Of a stretch of DNA of 64,000 nucleotides, positions 26,438 to 36,473 are shown in pieces (the stretch's first letter is position 1; every line of letters starts with the position of its first letter). The stretch lies in NCBI RefSeq assembly GCF_018343665.1, contig NZ_JAGYPM010000001.1, forward strand, positions 819,364-883,363. The letters are read 5' to 3'. The notes beneath the pieces are model-generated. The model was given only the letters and a program-made list of their open reading frames with translations, searched no databases and had not been told where the DNA came from. This DNA is from Cytobacillus citreus. Its GTDB lineage: Bacteria; Bacillota; Bacilli; Bacillales; Cytobacillaceae. A program made the translations under genes and the position numbers.

Positions 26438-28156
26438 ATGGCACGTGTTGAATATCACAAACAAAAGCCGCTAGCAAAGAAATGGATAATAGCGGGTCTA
26501 TTGTTTGCTTTTTTCTTAATAATTTCTAGTATTTTACTATTATTATATCCATTTGCATCATCTGTAAAAGAATCGTACTTCAAAGGTGAAAATCCAATTT
26601 TATTCGAAGGGAGGCAAGTAGGAAATGCTATTATTGAAGGAAATAGTGTATATATGCCAATTTCCTTTATAAAGGAATTTCTTGATGATTCAATTATGTT
26701 TGATGAGAAATCGGAATCCATTATTATTACTACAAAAAATAAAGTAGTTCAAATGCCATCAGAATCACTTACATATTATGTAAATGAAGAGCCAGTCCAA
26801 TTGCATTTTTCTGCTTTTAAAATGAAGAATAATGAAATGTATTTAGCTATTGAGCCATTACTTGCTTATTACCCAATAGAATATTCGATTTTACCTGAAA
26901 CAAATGCCATTTGGATTAAAAAAGATGGTCAGGAAATGCACCATGCAAAAATTACAGATAAGGATGTTCATGAAGAGAAACTCCGATTAAGAATGGATCC
27001 GAGCTTACAAACCCCATATACCGCTCAAGTTAAAAATGATGAAAAACTTTATATCGAAGCCGAGAAGGAAGATTACTATTTTATTAGAAAAGAAAATGGT
27101 GTGGCGGGTTATTTGAAAAAAGACCTCGTCACAGAAGGAGACATTGAAAAAATAGCTGTCCATCAGGAAAAGGAAGAGGTTACCTTGCCAAAAATTGAAG
27201 GTCCTATCCATCTTACTTGGGAAGCTGTGTACACCAAAAACCCTGACACTGCTAAAATACCACTGATGCCAGGTGTGAATGTTGTTTCCCCGACATGGTT
27301 TGAACTAGGTGATGCAAATGGAGCCATAAAAAATTTAGGCTCTCTCGATTATGTAAACTGGGCACAAAAGCAGGGCTACCAAGTGTGGGGGCTATTTTCC
27401 AATGCTTTTGACCCTGATTTAACTCATGAAGCATTTAAAAATTTTGAGACTAGACAAAATATGATTCGCCAGCTCCTTCATTTTAGTCAAATGTACCATT
27501 TAAATGGAATTAATCTAGATATTGAAAATGTAAATGCGGAAGATGGTCCACTTATTACACAATTTGTACGAGAAGCAGTCCCATATTTTCATGAAGCAGG
27601 TCTCATTGTTTCAATGGATATTACTTTTATTTCTAGCGGAAATTGGTCTGCTTTTTATGAACGGGATAAGCTTGCAAGCCTTGTTGACTATATGGTTGTT
27701 ATGGCATATGACGAGCATTGGGGCACGTCTCCGAAAGCAGGAAGTGTAGCTAGCTTACCTTGGGTAGAAGACAACTTGAAAAGACTGCTTGAAGTTGTTC
27801 CTAATGACCGATTAATTTTAGGTGTTCCATTATATGCTAGGTTGTGGGAGGAAAAGAATACTGGTGAAGTTTCCTCTAAGGCGCTTTCGATGGGAAAGGT
27901 AAAGCAATGGCTGAAGGATAATGAGTTAACTCCTGTTTATGATGAGGCAAGCGGACAAAATTATGCTGAGCTTTATTCAGAAGAGAAGCAAGCGACTTAT
28001 AAAATCTGGCTAGAGGATGAGCTCTCTTTGAGAAAACGTGCAGAATTAGCACAGAAATATGAATTAGCTGGCGTAGCTAGCTGGTCCAGGTATTTTGCGG
28101 ATGAATCTGCATGGTCTGCATTATCGCTCCAGAATGAACAAATAACAAAAAAATAA
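26438..28156 (+). CDS. GH18-like cell-wall glycosidase with N-terminal anchor
   Basis: The 572-aa protein has a membrane anchor (residues 16-40), a copper-amine-oxidase-N/SH3-like region of about 200 residues (VYMPISFIKEFLDD; LRLRMDPSLQ), then a glycoside hydrolase 18 barrel from about residue 265. The catalytic motif is GINLDIENVN (DxxDxE type). The fold and layout match Bacillus spore or cell-wall hydrolases such as YvbX and YdhD that act on peptidoglycan sugars. ATG with AAGGAGG upstream. It is the first gene of the block separating plsY from yneT. Confidence 0.88.
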   Translation: MARVEYHKQKPLAKKWIIAGLLFAFFLIISSILLLLYPFASSVKESYFKGENPILFEGRQVGNAIIEGNSVYMPISFIKEFLDDSIMFDEKSESIIITTKNKVVQMPSESLTYYVNEEPVQLHFSAFKMKNNEMYLAIEPLLAYYPIEYSILPETNAIWIKKDGQEMHHAKITDKDVHEEKLRLRMDPSLQTPYTAQVKNDEKLYIEAEKEDYYFIRKENGVAGYLKKDLVTEGDIEKIAVHQEKEEVTLPKIEGPIHLTWEAVYTKNPDTAKIPLMPGVNVVSPTWFELGDANGAIKNLGSLDYVNWAQKQGYQVWGLFSNAFDPDLTHEAFKNFETRQNMIRQLLHFSQMYHLNGINLDIENVNAEDGPLITQFVREAVPYFHEAGLIVSMDITFISSGNWSAFYERDKLASLVDYMVVMAYDEHWGTSPKAGSVASLPWVEDNLKRLLEVVPNDRLILGVPLYARLWEEKNTGEVSSKALSMGKVKQWLKDNELTPVYDEASGQNYAELYSEEKQATYKIWLEDELSLRKRAELAQKYELAGVASWSRYFADESAWSALSLQNEQITKK

Positions 28157-28173
28157 GTGAGTATAGACATAAA

Positions 28174-28206
28174 TGGCTAGGAATACCTTTCTTAGCCATT
28201 TTTATT
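28174..28206 (+). terminator. Terminator of the GH18-like gene
   Basis: The arms TGGCTAGGAA and TTCTTAGCCA, with one mismatch, are followed by a long T-rich run. Confidence 0.7.
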
Positions 28207-28210
28207 TTTT

Positions 28211-28250
28211 AAAAAAGGCGGTTACCTATTCGTGGAAGTAACCGACCTTT
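28211..28250 (-). terminator. Terminator of the minus-strand purine operon
   Basis: AAAGGCGGTTAC (28214-28225) pairs with GTAACCGACCTTT (28238-28250). On the minus strand the stem is followed by TTTTTT. Confidence 0.8.
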
Positions 28251-28274
28251 CAAATTTCAAAATATAAAAATTCA

Positions 28275-30011
28275 TTAAACTTCAACTTCAAGATGTTTAA
28301 ACATCTTTACATCGAATAACCCAATATCTGTAAGTTTTATCTCTGGGATTACCGGCAGGGCTAAGAATGAAAGTGTCACAAAAGGATTGAATTCCATTGT
28401 ACAGCCAATTTTTATTAAGGCTTGGTTTAATTCCTCTATTCTTTCATAAATGTATTGTGAATCCATATCTGACATTAAGCCAGCAATCGGAAGAGGGAGG
28501 GAGGCAAGCAATTGTCCGTTTTCAACGATCACTAGTCCACCTTTCATCTCAGCTGTCAAAGAGATTGCTTTAATAAGATCATCATCATTTGTACCTGCAG
28601 CAACAATATTATGTGAATCATGTGAAACGGTCGATGCAATGGCACCACTTTTCATTTCCAGACCTTTTATTATCCCCAGCCCTATATTGCCTGTATTATG
28701 ATGGCGTTCAAGAACAGCTATTTTTAGATGATCGTCTTTTGTATTGGGTTGAAAAAAACCGTTTACATTTTTTATTTCTTCAATTAGATGCTTCGTGATA
28801 ATCATATTAGGTATGATTTTAATAATATTTGCTTTTTTTCCTTCACTAACTTTAATATTTAAATCATTTTTAGATATAGGGCTAATATTCACGCTATCAA
28901 TAATAGATGGAAAGGGCGTGATTTTTGGTTGGGATGTATTGATCACAGTTCCAATTTTAGCGGCAAGCTTTCCACTTTTAAAAACCTGTTCAATATCGAT
29001 TGAATCAAGCTCGTTTAAGATTAGGAAATCTGCTTCGTATCCAGGGGCAATAGCACCCTTTGTTTTTAAGCCGAAGCATTCTGCTGCATTTAGGGTAGCC
29101 ATTTGAATAGCTAGCAACGGGTCCAGACCTTCTTGAATAGCTACCTTTACATTATAATTAATGCTTCCTTCATTAATGAGTTCATCTAAATGCTTATCAT
29201 CTGTAACAAATAAGCAGCGGCGTGCATTGTTTTCATTGACAGCTTTCAATAAAGATACTAAATCCTTTGCTGCGGATCCTTCCCTTAGCATTACGTACAT
29301 CCCTTTACGAAGTCGATCTAATGCTTCTTGGGAAGATACACACTCATGGTCAGTTCGAATTCCGGCTGCCATGTAAACATTAATGCCGTCTGAGTCTATT
29401 CCAGAAGCATGCCCGTCAATACATTTTCCTTTTAAATCAGCATCTAATAACTTATTCAGCATTTTTTCATCTTTGTATAAAATAGAAGGGTAATCCATGA
29501 CTTCTCCAAGGCCAATCACTCTTGGATGGGAATAAAAAGGTTCCAAATCTGTGTGACCAAGTGTTGCGCCCGAGTTTTCAAAATGTGTCGCAGGGACACA
29601 GGATGGCAGCATAAATAGCACATCTAGAGGAATCCCTTCAGAAGCATTAAGCATATATTCGATTCCGTCTGTACCAGAAACATTAGCGATTTCATGTGGA
29701 TCAGCAATAATAGTTGTTACACCGTGAGGAAGAACGACATTTGAGAATTCAGAAGGTGTGACCATTGCAGATTCAATGTGAACATGCCCATCGATAAAAC
29801 CTGGCACAATATATTTACCTGCTGCATCGATCGTTTCATATCCTTCAAAATCTCCTATCCCGGCAAAATAGCCATCTACAATGGCAATATTGTCAGTTAA
29901 TATTTCTCTTGTAAAAACATTAATAATCCTTCCGTTTTTTACTACAAGATCCGCAGGTATTCTTTTTGCTGCTACATCTATTCTTTTTTTTAGCATTTCT
30001 TTAGAAAGCAT
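28275..30011 (-). CDS. ade: Adenine deaminase
   Basis: The 578-aa amidohydrolase-superfamily enzyme has GFIDGHVHIESAMVTP near residue 74 and ADPHEIANV, with the long C-terminal domain of AdeC. It deaminates adenine to hypoxanthine, feeding the dehydrogenase encoded upstream. I chose the ATG at 30011; a TTG precedes it, with GAGGG 7-10 nt upstream. It is the last gene of the minus-strand operon, 27 bp after the permease. The BMC locus holds a divergent paralogue (46965), so the two are likely specialised for different substrates. Confidence 0.93.
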   Translation of the reverse strand: MLSKEMLKKRIDVAAKRIPADLVVKNGRIINVFTREILTDNIAIVDGYFAGIGDFEGYETIDAAGKYIVPGFIDGHVHIESAMVTPSEFSNVVLPHGVTTIIADPHEIANVSGTDGIEYMLNASEGIPLDVLFMLPSCVPATHFENSGATLGHTDLEPFYSHPRVIGLGEVMDYPSILYKDEKMLNKLLDADLKGKCIDGHASGIDSDGINVYMAAGIRTDHECVSSQEALDRLRKGMYVMLREGSAAKDLVSLLKAVNENNARRCLFVTDDKHLDELINEGSINYNVKVAIQEGLDPLLAIQMATLNAAECFGLKTKGAIAPGYEADFLILNELDSIDIEQVFKSGKLAAKIGTVINTSQPKITPFPSIIDSVNISPISKNDLNIKVSEGKKANIIKIIPNMIITKHLIEEIKNVNGFFQPNTKDDHLKIAVLERHHNTGNIGLGIIKGLEMKSGAIASTVSHDSHNIVAAGTNDDDLIKAISLTAEMKGGLVIVENGQLLASLPLPIAGLMSDMDSQYIYERIEELNQALIKIGCTMEFNPFVTLSFLALPVIPEIKLTDIGLFDVKMFKHLEVEV

Positions 30012-30038
30012 CAATCATGATCCCTCTTTCAAATCGGT

Positions 30039-31406
30039 TTAATGACCGCCCATAATAAAGTTAATGATGAACGCGATACTTACAATATACATAATCCAAT
30101 GTATTTCTTTCGTTTTTCCAGTGAGAAGCTTGAGAAGTGTATATGAAATAAATCCGAAAGCCAAGCCTGTTGCAATACTATACGTAAGTGGCATTAAGAT
30201 AATTGTTAAGAAAACCGGAATGACATCTGTAAAATCATCAAAACTTATATTTTTCACCTCGCTAATCATCAATGCTCCTACAAGAATTAATATTGGTGCG
30301 GTCGCGACTGAAGGGACGAAGACAATTAACGGCGCGAAAACGAGTGCCAAAAGGAACAACACTCCCACTGTAAGTGCTGTTAAGCCGGTTCTGCCGCCTT
30401 CTTGAATACCTGTTGCATTTTCTACATAGGCATTCAAGGCTGTACTTCCGAGAGTTGCACTGGCCATGGTTCCGATTGCATCTGCTTGAAGGGCACGGTC
30501 CAAATTTTGAATTTTACCTTTTTCATCTACTAACCCTGCCTTCTTTGTTAACCCAATGAGTGTGGCCAAATTATCGAACAATTCAACGATCGTGAATGAA
30601 AATATTACTGAGATGATTCCATAGGCAATTGCACCTTTAATATCCATCGCTAAAAAGGTATCCGCTAAACTAGGCAGGTTAAAGGAAACAATATCACTAA
30701 TCGATTTCGGGAAAGCAATGAAACCAGTAATCATTGCAATGATGCTTGTGGCAAGAATACTGATTAGAAGAGCACCCTTAATCTTTTTAGCCATTAAAAA
30801 TGCTGCCACGATTAACCCCAGTAATGCAAGAAGAGGCCCAAGGCTTGTTACATCTCCTAATGCTACAAAAGTAGCTTCATTTGCTACAATCAACTTTGCA
30901 TTTGAAAAGCCTATAAAGGCAATAAATAATCCGATCCCAACTCCGATAGCCGATTTCAAAACATTTGGAACGCCATCAACAATTTTTTGGCGTATTCCAG
31001 TGATCGTTAGTATTAAAAATACAATCCCTGAAATAAAAACGGCTCCTAGAGCTGTTTGCCATGTAAGCCCGTGACCGAGTACAACTGTGTAGGCAAAAAA
31101 TGCATTTAATCCCATGCCTGGAGCTACTGCTACCGGATAATTAGCCCAAAGTGCCATGAGGATAGTACAGAATACACTCGCATAAATCGTAGCAGCTAAT
31201 GCAGCTTCTTTTGGAATGCCAGCATCAGCCAATATTGCAGGATTGACAAAAATAATATAGCTCATAGTTAAGAAAGAAGTGACACCTGCAAGTATTTCTG
31301 TACGAACATTTGTGTTGCGCTCAGTTAGTTTAAACATTCTTTCTAAAAGAGTATTTTTGGAAGAAGGCGGGAGGCTGGATCCTAAACCCTTTTCAATCAT
31401 GGACAT
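30039..31406 (-). CDS. AzgA-type NCS2 purine permease (PbuG/PbuO-like)
   Basis: The 455-aa membrane protein has about 12 helices, with NTNVRTEILAGVTSFLTMSYI, the AzgA signature, near residue 30 and APGMGLNAFFAY near 95. Relatives PbuG and PbuO import hypoxanthine, guanine and adenine. It stands between the CoxI-like gene and ade, so it fits adenine/hypoxanthine uptake. ATG with GGAG upstream. It is distinct from the xanthine-type permease at 38229. Confidence 0.92.
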   Translation of the reverse strand: MSMIEKGLGSSLPPSSKNTLLERMFKLTERNTNVRTEILAGVTSFLTMSYIIFVNPAILADAGIPKEAALAATIYASVFCTILMALWANYPVAVAPGMGLNAFFAYTVVLGHGLTWQTALGAVFISGIVFLILTITGIRQKIVDGVPNVLKSAIGVGIGLFIAFIGFSNAKLIVANEATFVALGDVTSLGPLLALLGLIVAAFLMAKKIKGALLISILATSIIAMITGFIAFPKSISDIVSFNLPSLADTFLAMDIKGAIAYGIISVIFSFTIVELFDNLATLIGLTKKAGLVDEKGKIQNLDRALQADAIGTMASATLGSTALNAYVENATGIQEGGRTGLTALTVGVLFLLALVFAPLIVFVPSVATAPILILVGALMISEVKNISFDDFTDVIPVFLTIILMPLTYSIATGLAFGFISYTLLKLLTGKTKEIHWIMYIVSIAFIINFIMGGH

Positions 31407-31485
31407 GAAAGACCACTCCTTACACTAATTATTGGCCAAACTGATCAGCACGATCAATAATTTTCTCTTTCTTCATGATGAACAT

Positions 31486-31800
31486 CTAAAGCGGCTCAAT
31501 AAAAATATCCATTATACCTCCGCAAATCCCACCATCCTCATAAAAGAGACCATTCGTAAGATCCACAATGTGTTTCGCAGGTCTCTTCGTTTGAATGACT
31601 TCAAGAGCTTTACGAATGACTTCGGCTTCTCCACAGCCACCTCCAATCGTTCCTTCTATTGTTCCATTTGAAAAGATGATCATTTTGCTGCCTGTTTTTC
31701 TTGGTGTAGAGCCTTTGGTACGAATAATCGTTGCTAATGCTGCAACCTCACCTCCTTTCTGGATTTCCATCATTCTATACAAAAACTGAAGCTCCTTCAA
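31486..31800 (-). CDS. Stand-alone XdhC/CoxI N-terminal domain protein
   Basis: The 104-aa protein corresponds to the XdhC_CoxI N-terminal domain: ATIIRTKGSTPRKTGSKM and GTIGGGCGEAEVIRKA. In most XdhC proteins this is fused to a Rossmann domain that is separate here in the next gene upstream, which keeps its own N-terminal part. Such proteins mature molybdopterin for xanthine dehydrogenase. The start is TTG at 31800 with GAGGGGG 7 nt upstream, overlapping the xdhC stop by 4 bp (TTGA). Confidence 0.88.
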   Translation of the reverse strand: MKELQFLYRMMEIQKGGEVAALATIIRTKGSTPRKTGSKMIIFSNGTIEGTIGGGCGEAEVIRKALEVIQTKRPAKHIVDLTNGLFYEDGGICGGIMDIFIEPL

Positions 31801-32612
31801 TTTGTAGCCCCCTCATGAAATCCCATTTTCGCATAATCTCTAATTCGAGTGCTTAAAGATAGGCCTGATTTCTGATTTTTTATTTTTAGAATTTCTGCCA
31901 TAATACTTACCGCGATTTCTGAGGGAGTTTCCGCTCCAATGTCAAGACCAACTGGTGTATAGAGGTGATCAAAGCTTTCCATTGAAAAATCTTTTTTTAG
32001 CTCTTCGAACACCCCGGAAATACGCCTTCTACTTCCAATCATTCCAATGTATACAGCTTTTTCCTTGCGTTTAAGCAGCTCTTGTAAGCTTAAAACATCA
32101 TATTTATGTCCGCGTGTAAGAAGGAGAATATAGGTTTGATCGCTCAAATAGATGTCTTTGAAATATTGCATGTAAGATTGACAGATAACCTCGTCAACAT
32201 CCGGAAAACGGTCTCTATTGGCAAATTCGGCACGATCATCAATTACGGTTACGAAGAATCCAAGCATTTTTCCCATCTGTGCAACTGGTTCACATACATG
32301 ACCAGCTCCGGCAACAATTAAATGTAGTGGGACGGGGAAATATTCTGCGAAACATTCGATATTGGTTTCATTCCAATGAAATGAAAAAGTGCCGGATCGT
32401 TTTCTTTTTATGAGTCTTTCGCAGCTTTGTAAGATTTTGCTCTGAATGGTAGGGGAGAGAGGAGCTTCGGTATAGAAATCCCCATTAGGCCATATGAGAG
32501 CCTTTTCGCCAATCAAACCTTGTTCTGAATGCTCTGAAAAAGTAATTAAAAAAATTTCCTCTCTCTTTTCAAGTGATTGAGATAATTTATTAAACAAGCT
32601 TTGCTTCATCAT
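31797..32612 (-). CDS. pucA: XdhC-family molybdenum cofactor maturation protein
   Basis: The 271-aa protein has the XdhC C-terminal Rossmann domain with LIVAGAGHVCEPVAQMG near residue 96, LLTRGHKYD and YIGMIGSRRR. In characterised systems XdhC binds and sulfurates Moco and hands it to xanthine dehydrogenase. The N-terminal domain is divergent and lacks the TIGGGC motif, which the adjacent small gene supplies. The ATG at 32612 has AGGTG upstream; a GTG at 32621 overlapping the pucD stop is the alternative. Confidence 0.88.
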   Translation of the reverse strand: MMKQSLFNKLSQSLEKREEIFLITFSEHSEQGLIGEKALIWPNGDFYTEAPLSPTIQSKILQSCERLIKRKRSGTFSFHWNETNIECFAEYFPVPLHLIVAGAGHVCEPVAQMGKMLGFFVTVIDDRAEFANRDRFPDVDEVICQSYMQYFKDIYLSDQTYILLLTRGHKYDVLSLQELLKRKEKAVYIGMIGSRRRISGVFEELKKDFSMESFDHLYTPVGLDIGAETPSEIAVSIMAEILKIKNQKSGLSLSTRIRDYAKMGFHEGATN

Positions 32613-32617
32613 TTCAT

Positions 32618-34951
32618 TCACCTAGAAGAGTAGACATTTTGTTTTTTTAGTTCTTTTAATGCGTTAAAGATGCGTTCAGGTGTTGCTGGAAGATGATAGA
32701 TTCTTGCGCCTGTTGCATCGTATATAGCTGACATGATAGCTGCAATAATTGGAATCATGACCACTTCACCAATTCCTTTTGCTCCAAAAGGACCAGATTC
32801 CTCGGGTGTATCCTCAACTGGGAAGGTTTCAATTAATGGCGTTTCCCGTATGGTTGGAATAATGTAATCGGTAAAATTTCGTGTTTTATGGAAACCGTTT
32901 TCGATGACAACATCCTCATAAAGGGTGTACCCAATTCCCATTACTGCTCCACCCTCAGCTTGGCCTTCAAGTCCTTGAGGATTAATGACCTTACCTGCAT
33001 CAGGAATGGAAACGACTCGAAGTACATCTGTTTCTCCAGTAAGTGTATCTACCTCAACCATGACAACATGGGTTAAATAGCCATAAAGGTGGTGGGGGGC
33101 TCCTCCAGATCCTTCGATTTCTACTTTTTCTTTTGGAAGGATAAAGTGGCCCTCGACTCTCGTGCTACGATGATGCTCAAAGAGGTATTGATATATGGTT
33201 TGGTAGTTTACGACTTTTCCATTTGCATTTAAGCAATTTGGCAGAACTTCTATTTTAGATGGAGGGACGTTTAATAATTCAGCAGCAGTATTTGTAAGAA
33301 GCTTTACCATATTGGGGGCTGCAGTTGCTACAGCTCTTCCTCCTGTATAGGTTGAACGTGATGCTGTAACAGTACCGCCGTCTAAAGTACGGGATGTATC
33401 ACCCTGTACAACTTTTATGTTGTTTATATCGCAATTTAAGATTTCAGCAGCTACCTGTGCATAGGCAGTGCTATTTCCTCCACCGATTTCTTCACAACCA
33501 ACAGCAACAAGAAATTTTCCATCTGAAAGAATTTCAATTGAAGCAGCTCCATAGTCTGGTAATCCGATGCCCATTCCAATTCCGTGGAAGGATGTTGCTA
33601 AAGCTACTCCTCTTTTTTTCCATGGCTCACTTACTGCTGATTTATATTGTCTTCGATTTTTCCAAAGATCGCAATTTTCGGCAAGCTCTAGTGTTTTAAA
33701 TGTACCAACGCTTGACTTGACAATATGTCCTAAGCTAGAAATCTCGCCTTGGTGGTATACATTTTTCTTTCGGATTTCAACTTTATCCATATTTAGCCGT
33801 TCGGCAATCATGTCCAAATGAGTTTCGATTCCCATACAAACTTGGTTTACGCCAAAACCTCTAAATGCACCTGAGATTCCATTATTTGTATAAACACAGA
33901 AGCCTTCAAGGTTTACGTTCGGAATTTTATAAGGCCCGCAGCTATGCTCAATTGCAAGTGCAATAACTGCACCTCCAAGGGATGCATATGCACCAGTATC
34001 TGCAACTGCTCGTACTTCATTTGCAATTAATGTTCCGTCTTTTTTTGCTGCAGTTTTCATATGAACCTTGAAAGGATGTCTCTTTATTCCTGCAATCACG
34101 GATTCTTCACGGCTTAAATGGATTTTAACCGGCCGTCCATTTGTATGCATGGCGAGAAGGGCAAGATATATTTGCACTGTAATTTCATCCTTGCCGCCAA
34201 ATGCACCACCAATCGGACTGGATATCACTCTAATTCGTTCAGGATTATAGGCAAGAGCACGAGCGATTTGCATACGATCACGATGTGCATATTGCCCTGG
34301 ACAGTGGATGGTGATGAATCCGTCAGCATCCATGACGCTCCAGCCGCCTTCCGTTTCAATAAAAGCGTGCATTTGACGTGGTGAATAGAATGTATTTTCA
34401 ACAATAATATTCGCTTCTATAAAAGCTTCTTCTGTATTGCCATTCTTTATTTTGACATGGCTATGAATATTTCCATCTGGATGGAGTTGGGGAGCAGAAG
34501 CTGTCATCGCTTTTTCGGCATCTGTCACAACTTCTAGCAACTCATATTCAACATCAATTAATTCAAGAGCCCGTTCTGCTATTTCTTCTGATTCAGCAGC
34601 AACTAAGCATATAGCATCACCAGTGCAACGAACAATATTCGAACATAATACAGGCTGGTCAGGGATCACGATTCCAAATCCATTAAAACCTGGTATATCC
34701 TTATGTGTAAGAATACAGACTACCCCAGGAAGTTTTTCTGCATTTAATGTATGAATGGATTTGATTTTTGCATGAGGATATTTTGCACGCAATACCTTTC
34801 CCCAGACCATATTGTCAAAATGGAGATCAGTCATATATTTTAATTCACCAGTCACTTTTTCTGGACCGTCAATTCTTTTAACTCGCTTTCCAACCCAATT
34901 TAAGGATTGTTCATTTTTCGTTGTATTTAACTGTTTCATTTGTTTTCCCAT
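32618..34951 (-). CDS. pucD: Xanthine dehydrogenase, molybdenum-binding subunit
   Basis: The 777-aa large subunit of the xanthine-oxidase family has GKRVKRIDGPEKVTGELKY at the N-terminus, GGAFGGKDE for the molybdopterin site, and the substrate-site segment GPFGAKGIGEVVMIP with the catalytic Glu near residue 735. It oxidises hypoxanthine or xanthine at a molybdenum centre. All three subunits are present (34936, 36473). The start is unsure between ATG at 34951 and ATG at 34939. It overlaps pucC by 16 bp. Confidence 0.93.
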   Translation of the reverse strand: MGKQMKQLNTTKNEQSLNWVGKRVKRIDGPEKVTGELKYMTDLHFDNMVWGKVLRAKYPHAKIKSIHTLNAEKLPGVVCILTHKDIPGFNGFGIVIPDQPVLCSNIVRCTGDAICLVAAESEEIAERALELIDVEYELLEVVTDAEKAMTASAPQLHPDGNIHSHVKIKNGNTEEAFIEANIIVENTFYSPRQMHAFIETEGGWSVMDADGFITIHCPGQYAHRDRMQIARALAYNPERIRVISSPIGGAFGGKDEITVQIYLALLAMHTNGRPVKIHLSREESVIAGIKRHPFKVHMKTAAKKDGTLIANEVRAVADTGAYASLGGAVIALAIEHSCGPYKIPNVNLEGFCVYTNNGISGAFRGFGVNQVCMGIETHLDMIAERLNMDKVEIRKKNVYHQGEISSLGHIVKSSVGTFKTLELAENCDLWKNRRQYKSAVSEPWKKRGVALATSFHGIGMGIGLPDYGAASIEILSDGKFLVAVGCEEIGGGNSTAYAQVAAEILNCDINNIKVVQGDTSRTLDGGTVTASRSTYTGGRAVATAAPNMVKLLTNTAAELLNVPPSKIEVLPNCLNANGKVVNYQTIYQYLFEHHRSTRVEGHFILPKEKVEIEGSGGAPHHLYGYLTHVVMVEVDTLTGETDVLRVVSIPDAGKVINPQGLEGQAEGGAVMGIGYTLYEDVVIENGFHKTRNFTDYIIPTIRETPLIETFPVEDTPEESGPFGAKGIGEVVMIPIIAAIMSAIYDATGARIYHLPATPERIFNALKELKKQNVYSSR

Positions 34952-35811
34952 CTCCTCATTAGTCGATAGAGGCCTCGCTCTAAGAGTGAACTCGCCATAT
35001 CACGTCTGTACTCTGCTGTAGCTCTAACGTCAGTAATTGGCATCACCTCTTTCCAAGCCACCTTCGCGACGTTTTGAATCATTTCATCTGTAAGGGGATG
35101 AAGAGTGAGGATGGATTCACATTTTTTTGCCCGGATGATCGTTGGTGCAACGGAGCCGAATGCAATTTTACCACTTAATACTTGACGGTCCTTCTCCATC
35201 AATAATGAAATGGCTACATTCACAATTGAAATGGATTGTGCCTTACGTGGACCAAGCTTTTGAAATATCCCAATTTCATTTTCGCCATGAGGCTGAACAA
35301 TAATATTAGTAATCATTTCATTTTTCTTTAAAATAGTTCTTCCTGGTCCTGTGAAAAATTCCTCAATAGGAACAATGCGTTTTGAATTACGGGTACTAAG
35401 TTCTAAAACTGTATTAAGTACATAGAGTGCTGGGAGGGTATCTCCTGCAGGGGAAGCAGTTCCGATATTGCCTCCAATCGTACCAACATTTTGCATCTGA
35501 ATGGCTCCAACTTCTCGTGATGCTTCAACGAGAACATTTGCTTTTTTTTGAAGCAGAGAAGATTTGATTATATCTGTATGTGTTGTTAAGGGACCAATAT
35601 GGATTGCACCGTCTTTTTCGATAATGTAACGTAATTCTCTTAATCCTTTAATATTTACCCATGTACTCGGTCTCCATTTTCCTTCCTTCATTCGAACAAC
35701 TGCATCAGTACCGCCTGCTATTAATCTTGTATTCATATCTTCATTTGCAATCATTGTAAGGCATTCTTTTAATGTGGCAGGGGTAACAACTTCAATTTCA
35801 GAGACAAGCAT
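34936..35811 (-). CDS. pucC: Xanthine dehydrogenase, FAD-binding subunit
   Basis: The 291-aa subunit has LIAGGTDAVVRMKEG near residue 32 and VGTIGGNIGTASPAGDTLPAL near 109, the FAD-binding signatures of the CoxM/XdhB family. It passes electrons from the iron-sulfur subunit to NAD. The ATG at 35811 has AGGAGG 7 nt upstream. It overlaps pucD, so translation is coupled. Confidence 0.93.
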   Translation of the reverse strand: MLVSEIEVVTPATLKECLTMIANEDMNTRLIAGGTDAVVRMKEGKWRPSTWVNIKGLRELRYIIEKDGAIHIGPLTTHTDIIKSSLLQKKANVLVEASREVGAIQMQNVGTIGGNIGTASPAGDTLPALYVLNTVLELSTRNSKRIVPIEEFFTGPGRTILKKNEMITNIIVQPHGENEIGIFQKLGPRKAQSISIVNVAISLLMEKDRQVLSGKIAFGSVAPTIIRAKKCESILTLHPLTDEMIQNVAKVAWKEVMPITDVRATAEYRRDMASSLLERGLYRLMRRWENK

Positions 35812-35852
35812 GAACAAACCTCCTATCTAAAAATCAAGTCCATCTAGTGTCG

Positions 35853-36473
35853 CTAATGATTATTTAGTTTTTCTTCGGTTGCGTTCCTTTTAACAGCATT
35901 TTGATAGTCTTCAGGCGTGTTTATGTTTAGTTCAATTAAGGTACTATCAATTGGTACTTCAATAATTTGATTTTTATATTTTCGAATAATATTTCTTAAA
36001 CCTTGGGTTTTTTCATTTATTAAGAGAAGATCACTAAAAATTTTTCTTGAAAAAAGAATCGGATGCCCTCTCTTTCCTTTATTAATAGGAATAGCAATGA
36101 GCTGGTCTGTATCTTTCATTGATAGAACAAGTTGATTAATGATACTAGAATCGACTGGTTGATCTACTGAGGTAACTAGAATCATTTCAGAATCTTTGTC
36201 GGCTGCTTGGAGTCCACATATTATAGAAGAACATTTTCCTTTTTTGAAATTCTCATTATAAATGGTTTTCACTGGATATTTATTTGCCATATTTACTAAG
36301 AGCTCCGCCTCATGCCCTAGAATAACAATAATGTCCGAAAGTACAGAATGCAGCAGCATTTGCAGTTGATGCTCAAATAAGGTCTTTCCCTCCCAATACA
36401 GAAGTCCTTTATGAGTTAGCAGCTGCATACGTTTAGACTGTCCAGCTGCAAGAAGAATGGCAGTTCCAATCAT
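35853..36473 (-). CDS. pucB: MocA/MobA-like molybdenum cofactor nucleotidyltransferase
   Basis: The 206-aa protein has the nucleotidyltransferase signature LLAAGQSKRMQ at residue 7 and TSVDQPVDSS near residue 100. MocA-type enzymes form the cytosine dinucleotide of Moco used by xanthine-oxidase-family enzymes; PucB is the Bacillus counterpart. It shares one base with the end of pucE. Confidence 0.88.
   Translation of the reverse strand: MIGTAILLAAGQSKRMQLLTHKGLLYWEGKTLFEHQLQMLLHSVLSDIIVILGHEAELLVNMANKYPVKTIYNENFKKGKCSSIICGLQAADKDSEMILVTSVDQPVDSSIINQLVLSMKDTDQLIAIPINKGKRGHPILFSRKIFSDLLLINEKTQGLRNIIRKYKNQIIEVPIDSTLIELNINTPEDYQNAVKRNATEEKLNNH

Noticed and set aside
31440..31480. 15-codon minus-strand frame (MKKEKIIDRADQFGQ) between the CoxI-like gene and the permease
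   Set aside because: No Shine-Dalgarno and too short to support as a gene.
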